Positions 12,001 to 18,252 are shown, counted from the stretch's first letter. The stretch is 47,019 bases of DNA from JBBDNV01 sp040877415 (GCA_040877415.1 JBBDNV010000205.1:1-47019); one strand, 5' to 3'. Numbers and translations are program-made. Notes: generated from the sequence alone by a model not told the origin.

Positions 12001-14104
12001 GTCGCCGCCCGCCACCAAGCCCTCGGAAAAGAAATCCGCCGAACAAAAGCCGGCGGAAGGGAAGGCCACTCCCCAAGTGGCTCCGGAGGCCGACGCCGGC
12101 AGCCAAATCCAACTGGCCGGCAAAGTGGTCGATCCAGACGGCAGGCCGGCGGCCGGCGCGAAGATTTACCTGCTGCAAGACGTGCCCGCCGTTACCAAGC
12201 CAATCCTGATGGCGCAGACGAAACCCGACGGCACTTTTGCCTTGACCGTGGCCAAGAAAGAATTCAACACCGACGAGTCGAGCGAACCATGGCTCACGGC
12301 AAAACTGATCGCGACCGCCGACGGCCAGGGGATGGCGTGGGCCCTGGCGGCCAGTTTCGAATCCAGCGGAAAACTGCTGGAGAATCTGCCGCTGCACCCC
12401 AATTTCTCGGACCGCCGCGACGAAGTGGCCGCGGATAAGACCCTGCACCTGGTTGCCGACGACGTGTCAATCGAAGGCCGGATCATCGATCTAGAGGGTA
12501 AGCCGGTCGCCGGGGTCCGCGTGCGCGTGGTGCAAATCGATCGCGCGGCTCAAAACAACCTCGACCCGTGGCTTGAGGCCGTTCAAGACAAGGACAGAGC
12601 GTTTCACGAAGCGTGGAACATCGTCGGAATCTCGACCGGCTTCAATTTCTATCGGCAGTTGGAGCAATTCTTTCCCGGCATTAAGACGGGCGCCGACGGC
12701 CGTTTTCGAATTCGCGGCGTCGGCCGCGAGCGGATCGCGCTTTTGCAAATGGAAGGGCCGGAAATCGAAACCCGGCAAGTTTCGGCGCGCACCCGCAGCG
12801 GTCCGACCGTCCGCGTGTCCGACCCGCGCAATCCCCAAATGCAGGCCCGGATGTACCACGGCGCATCGTTTGATGAGGTGGCTGGTCCTTCGCGGCCGGT
12901 CACAGGCGTGGTGCGGGACAAGGATACCGGCCAGCCGCTGGCCGGCGTTCAGGTTCAAGCCTACCGATTGGCGCATATCGGCGTGCAGCCCTATCCCAAT
13001 ACCCTGTTTTACACGGTGACGGATAAAGAGGGTCGCTACGAGCTTCGCGGGCTGCCGGTGGGCGAAAACGAATTGTTGGCCCTTGCGCCGCGAAATGAGC
13101 CGTACCTGGTTTCCGCGCGGCCGGCCGAAGTGAACACGGCTGCCGACGAAATCGTGGTCGATTTCGAACTGAAACGAGGCGTTTGGATTCGCGGCCGCGT
13201 CACCGATGCCGCCAGCGGAGTCCCCCTGCGCGCGACGGTGCAGTATCACGTCTTCTTGGACAATCCGCGTTTGCGCGAAGCGCCCGGTTTCTCCGACGCG
13301 TTTTCGCTGTGGTTTGGGACGGACGTCGAGGGTCGTTTCCAGATCCCCGGACTGCCGGGCCGCGGGATCGTCGGCGTGCGAGCCAAGAACTATTCGGACT
13401 ATCCGATCGGCGTCGGAGCGGACGGCATCGAGGGACGCGACGACGATAGTGACGCTCTCACGTTTCCCACCGCCCCCGATTTCTGCATGGCGCGCAACTT
13501 TCACGCCATAGCCGGCGTGAACCCGGCTGAAGACGGCGGGAACAGCGAGTGCAATTTCGCCCTCGTCCCGGGGCGTGCAGTAAGCGGAACCGTTCTTGAT
13601 CCGAAAGGCGCACCGCTGGCCGGTGCGATGATCGCCGGTGCCGTGGAAGCCCAAGTGTGGCAACCGCTGGCAGGCGCCGCATTCAAAATTCGCAACCTTC
13701 AGCCGGAAAAATCGCGATGCGTGCAGTTCTATCACGCCGAGCGCCGTCTGGCGGGCACCGTGCTTTTAAGCGGCGACGAAAAGGGTCCGTTGACGGTCAA
13801 GCTCGAGTCTTGGGCGACGATCACCGGCCAGGTAGTCGACGCACAAGGCGACGCCCTGGGCGACGTCCGCATTTCAAGCGCCGGCGTCCTCGACCCCCAG
13901 TGGGGAATCCTGCCCAAACGGGACGCCTTCGAAGTCGATGACGAGGGCCGCTTCACGATCGAAGGGCTCGCGCCGGGCGTCCCCTACATTCTCGGAGCCG
14001 ACAAGGCCAATCGGTATCTGGGTGTTTTCATCAAAGATCTCAAGCTCGCCGCCGGCGAAACCAAGGATCTCGGCGACGTGGCGGTCAAGCGATCGAACGA
14101 TTAG
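2..14104 (+). CDS. Giant carboxypeptidase-regulatory-like repeat protein (5' end outside window)
   Basis: The frame is open from base 2 and residues before the GTG at 53 fit the repeat pattern, so the gene starts upstream; about 4,700 residues are visible. The protein is built almost wholly of short beta-sandwich units with the consensus G-x-V-x-D-x-x-G-K-P-x-x-G-A followed by a D-x-x-G-R-F/Y-x-L/I-x-G strand. That is the signature of the carboxypeptidase regulatory-like (CarboxypepD_reg, transthyretin-like) fold. From about 1804 onward, six modules of roughly 2.0-2.1 kb follow each other, joined by charged Lys/Pro/Ala/Glu linkers such as ERPEPKR. No catalytic motif or membrane segment is visible and the C-terminus ends plainly in VKRSND. 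Planctomycete proteins of this kind can carry an N-terminal M56 peptidase or other enzyme, but that part would be outside the window. Likely role (inferred): an extracytoplasmic adhesive or scaffold protein. It ends 8 bases before the DUF1800 gene. Confidence 0.85.
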   Translation, partial: GRFELRAGDLSAAPYQWVQLLIRADGSGLAWRDVNADAEQLDFDVTLPPAGEARGRLVTSEGRPAAGVAILVNSLGDFSKGQVSGVDSMRAALPPDVWPRDVVTDAEGRYAVTGIAPGVDVSLYAAQEPFAPHWWIWKAADKSDHTEVLSPAQMITGVVVAADTGKPLAHARLTAFQGWDPKRGGMAGVDGQADADGRFRLNPYAAGSYVVSAFAPDGLPYLARKMEFEWPAAAAEHELRVELSRGVLVHGKIVEEVSGQPIAGASVRYEPRVLNQRDTDDLVTGWQATSVSDDGGNYAIAVPPGPGYITVLCPGGRYVVQPTTNSFLREGKPGGRRVYLHAYKTFDLEPDAKEQIFDLKVTRGSTVDTHVVGPDGKIPERLLMIYQGLQAPWSESFGDNPQVVPGGRVEIGSVPPDGELTVYLLDPVRKNGRVVNLRGKDAGKPQNIELLPCGSASLRFVDGKGNPVPGVDKLGLNMVFTPGTTVFEMTAEKPMADETYVANFDRLNHWHLIGEGGLIDYQALIPGVDYQLFGSDASGKPGVERVFRVQPGEHQQLKDYVIRDQDVLDRAEDVWREKQKAKAAEQEQALNDKSPPDDDLLVVRGQVVDPAGKPFVGADVVAVRWYWQNQDPGVPLAKTTSNAAGEFEISFRKSQFDVQANNPHQWRYASIAATAPGHGVGWIFYNDVEPGQRATLKLVEDQPITGRIVDLEGNPVAGATLHIQSIYRNDNDDLSRWIDALRGGISYFGSEDFGRPDRALPTASFEFCKPVRTDEDGRFRVSGFGRSRYVSLNLIGPRIAVSDLRVVSAPVEPFTIDYSQHSFKNTTPCYGANFQFSAEPSQPIEGVVRDARSKQPLPGVRVVADRLAGTNLNGVYATETLSDAEGRYRLDGMPKGEGNGILAIPGDDQPYFMREIEVPTAPGFEPVKFDIELHRGIWITGRLSEKDTAAPIQARMHYLPWPDNPHIKDLPEFNDGHLQGSQMRYEAGGDGRFKLVGLPGRGLVAAVCTKKPYPPGQGVREIADLPKRDQFRKVVGVFAPTELFPTAVHEIRPAEDAAEIDVDFRLDPGARLKVRFVDPRGNPLTNLWIRGLWPRTPVYVAENAGPEAEVLALRPDEKRLLLVLDKERRLGKAVEVSLADAKDGLLTITLEPCATVKARLLDQNGEPARGATVRIVPTSENDFSVDLPEVATDENGILNNAAVPSGCRYQISCSSPEIEYQTVAKDLAVAPGETVDLGEFDVTSEERPEPKRTAAAAGPKSEQSGSTQSKPDDAVVVRGRVVDPDGKPVSGADVWAIHPRRDGEAKLPPARTQSDATGQFVLRFTGIPADGENGDAWRMPRIVAMAKSFGPGWVEYDESQADKPITLRLVTDEPIAGRIVDLEGRRVAGALVTVRAISRNESEDLTTWLDALRKGETYRSATFTNGRQLAAPQDELVGDVPQIFETVKTDADGAFRIVGVGRQRCAALKLSGAGIVSTELAAVTVPMDSLTVRFGNPEPYFERDITIFGSKFQYAAEPSQPITGKVVDAKTHAPLAGVRLIAKKLAGKRMSEYGQTPIVSDERGAFRLDGMPRGEGNLILASPTAGQPYFVRELEVPVGSGLEAVQFDVELHRGVPIHGRVINKATGQPVDATVRYVPWPDNPHLEPTQFKPAIYSPTYPETDRDGRFELVGMPGQGLILIECRSEPFPSGQGLEALGNLTGEAFRDVSGGNPPSKTYPTAVHRVEIGETDTEVSADVVLEPGASVDLQIVDSQRQPLSGLNIRGLWPVAAGYRGKDLPSNVQVRALAPAEKRWVFIHHPGRNLGRAIEVDAQTAGRDPLRVVLEPCGTVTARLLDKNGEGVRTGYVSFGILLPDSWGLELTEGHTDQDGRLRCDAILPGGKYNISVASPQTNWQSVAKDLAVAPGETVDLGEFDVTSEERPEPKRTFAKPPGREAAAPSAAPEANALLIRGTVLDPDGKPLAGADVKLIRTPRAPWAKGFPTPEATSDKEGRFAFELPKSRYEGLRSTRPWPFVMVVATAPGYAPSYAPYEQDRAGTEPVIRLAANAPIEGRIVDLEGRPVPHVRVRVTGISTNVKSDPTAWIEALRAGTPHRAVPHEHRLNMGLSSDVDQPGNKTETDDDGRFRITAVGRGRLATLSIWGGGIVATDVDVVNWPIEPLTTNVAEAGTIMKTFYGSKFQIAAEPSQPIEGVVRDADSGEPLSGIRIHGRRMAGKRWAGYPPPEAVSDEQARYRLEGMPKGEGNTLEAVPADGQPYFVREFDVPTAREFEPVKFDLELHRGILVRGRVRDKVTGEPVKAKVLYLPWPDNPNIKGLVEFTSGRLMGDEHRYRTDDEGRFTLVGLPGRGLLSVIHVDDQPYPTGQGFDLLPDLEANRLAFRQISQLYVPDAKWMVAIKEIRPAEEDAEFAADIELEPGGTVKLRVVDEAGQPVSGVTMGGTWPNRMSHVELKVGPEIEAVGFKPGEARWIICCELERNLGRALRVSLGDDASGPVPVVLEPCATIQGRLVDEDGKPLEGVQVSFHIAGERVGTAAAGPVRTDKDGRFVNKLIFPGTEYDVTFEDDQSRDRSIAKKLAVAPGETIDLGQLDVTSDERPEPKRTAAKQRAAQSAAKPPSTQADEGAAADPADRFQFAGNVVGPDDKPVAGAKIFVLYYTPNRIETKPRAESNADGSFEFTMTNEDFDTGEMNAPWEGAKVVAVAPGYGAAWALAAGLEKSGQMMKTLRAKGNFSPARAHISTDSTLRLVADDVPIEGRIVNLEGQPVAGADLQVIELHGDTENSLDAWLDAVQNKNASFYEARERLFGGFSGTHAQHQLAQLFPKVVTDAEGRFRIRGVGRERIVMLQIAGRAIETRQIFARTRPGPTFHLLRERDNPDFGKFTFYGAKLDLVAAPSRDVVGVVNDKDTGQPLAGATIEAEVLAGEPVSGWTNAYVRTATDARGRYRLSGLPIGENRIMALPPPSEPHMPSRSPAVTSLNEESITVDFELKRGVWIRGRVTDGASGEPLRAWVEYFAFLDNPNFKEASGLRGAQLVKIMTDADGRFAVRGLPGRGMVGVLAHHHEEYPRGVGAEKITDGRDANSAADSGTVTFRTEPHPCFATNFHALAEVNPAHDADAVEVDFALRAGPRIEGTLLDPSGKPLSGAMFAGENQMLAWRLPALEGPSFTVRNLEPNKPRRLHFYHTDRQLAGSMLLEGNETGPLSVRLEPWGTVMGRVLQSNGEPADKVTLLGALFSGQPPAAPGLLPDPHNRQTDDEGRFKIGGLAAGIPYALSASRRGTILGTVIEELQVAAGETKDLGDLTIHSSSDKPKAKTATERKGDRAAPTIDAAEPFQFAGNVVDPNDKPLAGAKIHIVYYTPNGIATKPRAETKADGSFEFTMNEKDFDAGFSNDPWKYAMLAAVAPGYGVGWAHAAAAEKTGRILAAVRASPNYRPDRAEDSTDSTIRLVADDVPIEGRVINLEGQGVAGAKVYVIELHANRENNLDGWLDAVENKKADYYQARQLVQGGFHGLFMQQQLAELFPPVTSDAEGRFRIQGIGRERIAHLQIEPPGCETQRVYARTRPGPALYVTEEADRSDDWPKLTYYGAQFDYAAAPSRAVVGVVRDKDTGKPLANVGVHSEKIAGHELQGWSQRYIQTTSDAEGRYRLEGLPIGSNRLIAIPPDGEPYLCIEATVETTPAAESATLDIELKRGVWIRGKVTDAASGEPLRASVEYFAFDTNPHLRPDGKRINFENPIHHSNGEGQFAVVGLPGRGMITVMANNADDYPRGAGADKIEGGRVDGRDEMFHTSPHYVVSMNGNALVEVNPEPGDEAIEQNITLDPGPRIEGTVLDPDGKPLAGSDCAGQHDINYWRTLNSDKFVVRHLRPDETRRLLFADKERKLAGTLLVKGGDQGPLAVKLEPAGTIKGRMLSEDGDPADQIFLYPGRAKDVPGVEGNTFPDAQRLHTEDNGHFTIPGLAPGVNYSVRASRGNRYLGTAFENVSVAAGETRDLGDVTLRKEPSPPATKPSEKKSAEQKPAEGKATPQVAPEADAGSQIQLAGKVVDPDGRPAAGAKIYLLQDVPAVTKPILMAQTKPDGTFALTVAKKEFNTDESSEPWLTAKLIATADGQGMAWALAASFESSGKLLENLPLHPNFSDRRDEVAADKTLHLVADDVSIEGRIIDLEGKPVAGVRVRVVQIDRAAQNNLDPWLEAVQDKDRAFHEAWNIVGISTGFNFYRQLEQFFPGIKTGADGRFRIRGVGRERIALLQMEGPEIETRQVSARTRSGPTVRVSDPRNPQMQARMYHGASFDEVAGPSRPVTGVVRDKDTGQPLAGVQVQAYRLAHIGVQPYPNTLFYTVTDKEGRYELRGLPVGENELLALAPRNEPYLVSARPAEVNTAADEIVVDFELKRGVWIRGRVTDAASGVPLRATVQYHVFLDNPRLREAPGFSDAFSLWFGTDVEGRFQIPGLPGRGIVGVRAKNYSDYPIGVGADGIEGRDDDSDALTFPTAPDFCMARNFHAIAGVNPAEDGGNSECNFALVPGRAVSGTVLDPKGAPLAGAMIAGAVEAQVWQPLAGAAFKIRNLQPEKSRCVQFYHAERRLAGTVLLSGDEKGPLTVKLESWATITGQVVDAQGDALGDVRISSAGVLDPQWGILPKRDAFEVDDEGRFTIEGLAPGVPYILGADKANRYLGVFIKDLKLAAGETKDLGDVAVKRSND
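1804..14101 (+). repeat. Six tandem intragenic modules of about 2.0-2.1 kb
   Basis: Modules begin near 1804, 3825, 5845, 7890, 9992 and 12108, each opening with a VRG/FAG-type strand and a DPDGKP-like turn. Inside each module the same order recurs: a PI-x-GRIVDLEG unit with a DxWLDALR/WLDAVxNK stretch, a PSQPI/PSRxV unit, an ELHRG/ELKRGVWIRG unit with PWPDNP or a similar turn, an LPGRG turn, and closing LEPCATV/LEPxGT units. Modules 1-3 resemble each other most (RIVDLEG, PWPDNP, APGETVDLGEFDVTS), as do modules 4-6 (FQFAGNVV, ARTRPGP, YPRGVGA). This suggests a two-stage history in which an ancestral module split into two types and each was then amplified. DNA between 53 and 1760 is an earlier, more divergent module. 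Confidence 0.8.
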
Positions 14105-14112
14105 AGGAATCC

Positions 14113-15486
14113 GTGGAATCCGCAGCCGACTATTGGAAGCCTTATGAGCCGACCGCGGCGGCACCGTGGAATCGGCGCCGGGCCGTCCACCTGCATCGCC
14201 GGGCGGGCTTTGCCGCCACGTGGGCCGAACTGGAACGCGATCTGGCGGGCAACCCTCAGGACGCGGTCACGCGGCTGATCGCCGGACAGGCGCGGATCGA
14301 CGCGGTGCCCGGCGATTTTGAGGCGCTTGCCAAAATGCTCACCGACGCGGCCACCGCATCGCAGCTCGACCGGCGTTTGAAGGCCGCCTGGGTTTTCCGC
14401 ATGTTGTTTTCGCCCGATCCGCTGGGCGAGCGGCTGACGCTCTTGTGGCACAACCATTTCGCCACCAGCAACCTCAAGGTCCAGAACCTGAAGTTCATCG
14501 ACGCGCAGAACGACGTGCTGCGGCGGCATGGCCGCGCGCCGTTCGGCGAGCTGCTCGCCGCGGCCGTGCACAGCCCCGCCATGCTCGTGTGGCTCGACGC
14601 CGACAAGAACGTGTCCGCTCATCCCAATGAAAACCTGGGGCGCGAGTTGATGGAGCTGTTCACGCTGGGAATCGGCAACTATACCGAGGCCGACGTGCAG
14701 CAAGCCGCCCGGGCCCTGACCGGCTGGAAGGTCGTGGCGGACCAGTTCCGCTTTCGCGGCGAGCGGCACGACGGCGGCGAAAAGACGATTCTGGGCCAAA
14801 CGGCGAAATTCGACGGCGACGGGCTCTTGGCGCTCTTGATCGAGCAGCCGGCCACGGCGCGCCGCGTGGCCTGGCGCTTGTGCCGGATGATGTTGGGCGA
14901 ACCATTGATCGACGACGCGGCGATCGACGCGCTGGCCGAAAGTTTGAAAAAGCACGATTTGAACATCGGCGGCGCGGTCGAAATCGTGTTGCGATCCGAG
15001 CGGTTTTTCGCCGCGGAAAACATCGCCGCCACGATTGCCGCCCCACCGCAGTACGTGATCGGCACCGTCCGCGCATTGGAATGCTTCGTGCCTCCGCCGA
15101 GCACCCTGTTGCTGGCCGGTTGGATGACGCGCATGGGCCAGGACCTGTTCTATCCCCCCAACGTCGGAGGCTGGTCGGAGGGAAAGGCCTGGCTTGCGTC
15201 CGGCGCCATCGTGGCCCGCGCCAATTTCCTCACGGCGCTGGTCGAAGGGCGGCTGGCGCAATCGGGTGCCGCCCGCGATTTTGGCCCTTTGATCCAGCGG
15301 CACTGCGGAGAAGTGAATCTCGCTCAAAGCGTCGAATGGCTGGCCGAGCTTGCCTTCGGCGGCCTGCCCCAGTCGATCACGCACGGCGTGGAACGGGAAG
15401 CGGCCAGCCGAGGTAAAGACGGCGCAAGCGCCTTGTCGTCGGCGATTTTGCTGCTCTTTTCCCGGCCTGAAGCGCACTTGGCGTGA
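14113..15486 (+). CDS. DUF1800 family protein
   Basis: A 457-residue protein opening with WNRRRAVHLHRRAGFAAT, the usual DUF1800 start (helical segment with an RRAGFG-like core). Later family signatures are the LTLLWHNHF stretch, NENLGRELMELFTLG, YTEADVQQAARALTGW and FYPPNVGGW, in the expected order. The start is a GTG preceded by GAGG five bases upstream, which overlaps the end of the giant gene. DUF1800 proteins are of unknown biochemical function; in planctomycetes and proteobacteria they are regularly encoded just before a DUF1501 protein, as here. No signal peptide is evident. Co-transcription with both neighbours is likely from the 8-base and 52-base spacings. Confidence 0.9.
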   Translation: MESAADYWKPYEPTAAAPWNRRRAVHLHRRAGFAATWAELERDLAGNPQDAVTRLIAGQARIDAVPGDFEALAKMLTDAATASQLDRRLKAAWVFRMLFSPDPLGERLTLLWHNHFATSNLKVQNLKFIDAQNDVLRRHGRAPFGELLAAAVHSPAMLVWLDADKNVSAHPNENLGRELMELFTLGIGNYTEADVQQAARALTGWKVVADQFRFRGERHDGGEKTILGQTAKFDGDGLLALLIEQPATARRVAWRLCRMMLGEPLIDDAAIDALAESLKKHDLNIGGAVEIVLRSERFFAAENIAATIAAPPQYVIGTVRALECFVPPPSTLLLAGWMTRMGQDLFYPPNVGGWSEGKAWLASGAIVARANFLTALVEGRLAQSGAARDFGPLIQRHCGEVNLAQSVEWLAELAFGGLPQSITHGVEREAASRGKDGASALSSAILLLFSRPEAHLA

Positions 15487-15538
15487 ACGGAGAAAGATTT
15501 TGGAATTCATGCGAACCATCTTGTGGGAGATCTGAGAA

Positions 15539-16738
15539 ATGATCACACGTCGCCAGTTACTGAAGCGGTCGCTGCTCGTGTCGCTTTCACCGGTGGTTCC
15601 CGCTTTTCTGACAAGGACGGCCGGCGCCGCGGAAACGGACAAAGACGGCCGCGTGCTGGTCGTCATTCAACTCGACGGCGGCAACGACGGCCTGAATACC
15701 GTGGTGCCTTACCGCGACGAGAACTACGCGCGGTTGCGTCCCAAGCTCAAGCTGCCGCAGGACCGGCTGATCAAGCTCAATGACGAGCTGGCGCTACACG
15801 CATCGATGAAGGCGGCGGGCGAGCTGTTCGAGCACGGCCGGTTGACGATCGTCCAGGGGGTGGGCTATCCGAACCCCAACCGCTCGCATTTCCGCAGCAT
15901 GGCCATCTGGCACACCGCCCGCCTCGACGAAGCCGAGCATGGACAGTATGGCTGGCTGGGCCGCGCGCTGGACACGCAAGCGGCCACGCGCACGGGTCCG
16001 CACGCGGTATATTCCAGCCTCGGCTCGGTGCCCCTGGCGCTGTGGGGACGGCGCTCGGCGACGATCGAGGTGAAATCGAAGGACGAGCTTGCGCTCGATT
16101 CGCCCGTTGAACTGCTCCAGGCCGCGACGTCGACCACGGACGAGTGCTCCCAACTCGCGCGCCGCGTATCGGTCGAGTGCGGCGACGCGTTCGCGACGTG
16201 CGAGCGCTTGGCGCCGATCCTCGCCGGCCAGATGGCTCCGGGCGAGGACGATGGCCCGACGCGCCTGGCGGCCCATCTGTCGATTATCTCGGCGCTGATT
16301 AAGGCAGGCACCACGGCACGGGTGTACTACGCCGCGCAGCGGGGCTACGACACGCACGCCAGCCAAACGTACGAACATGCGCGATTGCTGCGCGAATTCG
16401 CCGGCGCCGTCAAAACGTTCCTCGACGATCTGGCGGCCAGCGGCCTGGCCGATCGCGTGCTGGTGCTGGCATTCAGCGAGTTCGGACGCCGGGCGGCGGA
16501 AAACGCCTCGGAAGGAACCGATCACGGCGCCGCGGCGCCCGTGTTTATCGCGGGACCGAATCTTGCGTCGCCGATCATCGGCCCCGCGCCGAATTTGTCT
16601 CAGCTCAAAGACGGCGACGTGGAGATGGCCGTCGACTTCCGCCAGGTGTACGCGACCATTCTCAGGCAATGGCTGGGCGTGCCGCCGGCCGAAGTGCTGG
16701 GGGCGGCGTTTGATGAGCTGGCTCTGTTTCGCGCCTGA
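15539..16738 (+). CDS. DUF1501 family protein (Tat-exported, partner of DUF1800)
   Basis: A 399-residue protein that begins MITRRQLLKRSLLVSLSP, a twin-arginine signal (RR at 4-5) followed by a hydrophobic stretch. The core motif IQLDGGNDGLNTVVPYRDE, SEFGRR and the GTDHG segment near residue 325 are characteristic of the DUF1501 family, which has an alkaline-phosphatase/sulfatase-like fold. It is shorter than the typical planctomycete DUF1501 protein at 39992-41326 and belongs to the subgroup paired with DUF1800. Role of the pair is not established; export through Tat and periplasmic location are inferred from the signal. It closes the transcription unit: about 400 bases without a gene follow. 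Confidence 0.92.
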   Translation: MITRRQLLKRSLLVSLSPVVPAFLTRTAGAAETDKDGRVLVVIQLDGGNDGLNTVVPYRDENYARLRPKLKLPQDRLIKLNDELALHASMKAAGELFEHGRLTIVQGVGYPNPNRSHFRSMAIWHTARLDEAEHGQYGWLGRALDTQAATRTGPHAVYSSLGSVPLALWGRRSATIEVKSKDELALDSPVELLQAATSTTDECSQLARRVSVECGDAFATCERLAPILAGQMAPGEDDGPTRLAAHLSIISALIKAGTTARVYYAAQRGYDTHASQTYEHARLLREFAGAVKTFLDDLAASGLADRVLVLAFSEFGRRAAENASEGTDHGAAAPVFIAGPNLASPIIGPAPNLSQLKDGDVEMAVDFRQVYATILRQWLGVPPAEVLGAAFDELALFRA

Positions 16739-17139
16739 TCGATTCAATCGCGGTCAGAAATCCCCTCACCGTTGTCAGACGCCCGACCCTTGCGCGCGTG
16801 CGTGCGGACACTCCTGGGCGGTCGACCGCAGTTCCCGACTCTCGGGACCTCGCCTTGCCATTGCCGATTCGGCCGCCCCGAGCCCGGCTATTTAGTTCGG
16901 GCGTTGTACGCCCTCGGCGAACTCCCATCCGAAGGGGGGTGTGCGCTATGCCAGAACTAAACCCTTATATAGTGATAGCTTAGACAGAATAAGAAGAATA
17001 AGCAGATTGGGTAGTTGACTTGGTAAACTGCTGTAATTAGGATGACAGTTCCGATTGGTCTTGAGTGCCGTCCAGCGTCAACGTTTCGACGGACAGGCAA
17101 GCCAGTCGCTACACCGTTTTAGCTTCCCGAGGAACAACA
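16739..17139. other. Intergenic region of 401 bases with hairpin and promoter
   Basis: No convincing gene is seen. A hairpin-forming stretch lies at 16894-16923 (outer stem AGTTCG/CGAACT, inner stem GGGCG/CGCCC, with a bulge on one side); it lacks a T-tract, so it is not a classic terminator. Bases 16950-17045 are clearly more AT-rich than the surroundings and hold the promoter listed separately. The rest appears to be leader and spacer. Confidence 0.5.
17015..17043 (+). promoter_or_regulatory. Sigma70-like promoter for the small secreted protein pair
   Basis: TTGACT at 17015-17020 and TAGGAT at 17038-17043 are separated by exactly 17 bases in an AT-rich island. This fits the housekeeping consensus (5/6 and 4/6). 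It lies about 97 bases upstream of the ATG at 17140, leaving an untranslated leader of about 90 bases. Confidence 0.55.
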
Positions 17140-17523
17140 ATGAAGACGCTAGTGCTCGCCTTTGCGTTCGTAATATGGTCTGCGACCACGGCCCTGGCCG
17201 GCGATTTGGCCGTTACCAAGTCGACCCTGGACAGCATGGGCCTGGCCGGCATGCAACAGTTGTCCGATCACGACGGATTGGCTGTCCGCGGTAAGGGTCC
17301 CTTCGACGGCGTGCTGGGCGGGCTTTTTCCGGGCTGGCAGCTTGGAAACGACCCGAGCCCTCCGCCATCACCGATCCAACCCGAGTCGCCTTTCGATTCC
17401 TCGCCGTTTGGTGGCCGCTCGTTGCTCGATAACTTCCAGGGCGGTTCGCAGCATTTCGGCACGGGCGCGTCGGTCTTCGGCAATACGATGGGCTTCGGCG
17501 GCACCTTTCCGTGGCCTTTGTAG
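17140..17523 (+). CDS. Small secreted protein, first of a tandem paralogous pair
   Basis: A 127-residue protein with a clear Sec signal peptide (residues 1-20, ending ATTALA before GD). Residues 21-55 match the next gene at 31 of 35 positions and include KSTLD, GMQQLSD and GLAVRGKGPF. After residue 55 the two proteins diverge; here the tail is rich in Gly, Phe, Pro and Ser with no cysteine. The start is fixed by GAGG about eight bases before the ATG. I do not recognise a named family. The LSDxDGxxVRGKG stretch is loosely like the end of a double-glycine leader, but the protein also has a Sec signal, so a bacteriocin reading is speculative. It shares a promoter with the gene 52 bases downstream. 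Confidence 0.8.
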   Translation: MKTLVLAFAFVIWSATTALAGDLAVTKSTLDSMGLAGMQQLSDHDGLAVRGKGPFDGVLGGLFPGWQLGNDPSPPPSPIQPESPFDSSPFGGRSLLDNFQGGSQHFGTGASVFGNTMGFGGTFPWPL

Positions 17524-17575
17524 TGCGTCGCTGAAGCGCTAAATCAATTCCCCCTTTTCAATTCGAGGACTAATA

Positions 17576-17926
17576 ATGAAGACCTTTGCGATTGCTTCTG
17601 TTTTCGTGTTGCTGTCCGCCGCCACGGCGTCGGCCGGCGATTTGGCCGTTTCGAAATCGACCCTGGACAACATGGGCCTGGGCGGCATGCAGCAGTTGTC
17701 GGACAGCGACGGCCTGGCCGTTCGCGGTAAGGGCCCGTTCGAGGACATGTTCGGCAACACCATGTCGAGTTTTTTTAGCAGCGCGCTAGGCGGCATCGGC
17801 GACCTGTCGGGCCTTGACCTCGGCGGCGTGCAGTTGGGCGACAACATCTTCGGCGGTTTCCAATCCGGCTTCCCCTTCGGCAACGCGTTCGGCGGCCTGG
17901 GCCTCAACCTGCCGTTTCCCATGTAG
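17576..17926 (+). CDS. Small secreted protein, second of a tandem paralogous pair
   Basis: A 116-residue paralog of the preceding gene. Signal peptide residues 1-20 end in TASA before GD, and residues 21-55 are nearly identical to the neighbour. The tail (56-116) is Gly/Phe/Leu-rich with repeated GG, FG and GL steps and ends FPM, so it may form an extended or amyloid-like surface. A GAGG lies about seven bases before the ATG. No enzymatic motif is visible. Strong conservation of the first 55 residues against a divergent tail suggests that the N-terminal part is a sorting or anchoring module and the tail the functional or antigenic part (inference). Confidence 0.8.
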   Translation: MKTFAIASVFVLLSAATASAGDLAVSKSTLDNMGLGGMQQLSDSDGLAVRGKGPFEDMFGNTMSSFFSSALGGIGDLSGLDLGGVQLGDNIFGGFQSGFPFGNAFGGLGLNLPFPM

Positions 17927-17986
17927 TGTGTCGGTTGAGTCGCCTGCCGCCGCGGCTTGGGGCGAGCCTTGTTGAAGCGTGAGAAA

Positions 17987-18018
17987 CGGACGGCTCGCTT
18001 AAGTGTCGAAGCCGTCCG
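17987..18018 (+). terminator. Hairpin downstream of the small secreted pair
   Basis: A perfect nine-base inverted repeat (CGGACGGCT and AGCCGTCCG) with a 14-base loop sits 60 bases after the stop at 17926. There is no T-tract after it, so it may be a terminator of a non-canonical type or an RNA-stabilising hairpin. Confidence 0.4.
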
Positions 18019-18170
18019 ACCCTCGCCAGGATGACGTCGGTCGGCGGCGGACGGGTCGCCCGCGGGTCGCAAGGAATGCACCCGCGGTTCAGTCTCGAGG
18101 GAAGGCGGCTTTGGCCGTGCGACCGACAGTTTTTAGCCTAGCAGGGCGATCAAATACACAAGAAGCAAGA

Positions 18171-18252
<82 letters not shown>

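Noticed and set aside
16894..16923. Possible tRNA-like or attenuator structure
   Set aside because: Only one bulged hairpin can be drawn; there is no cloverleaf, no T-tract and no leader peptide.
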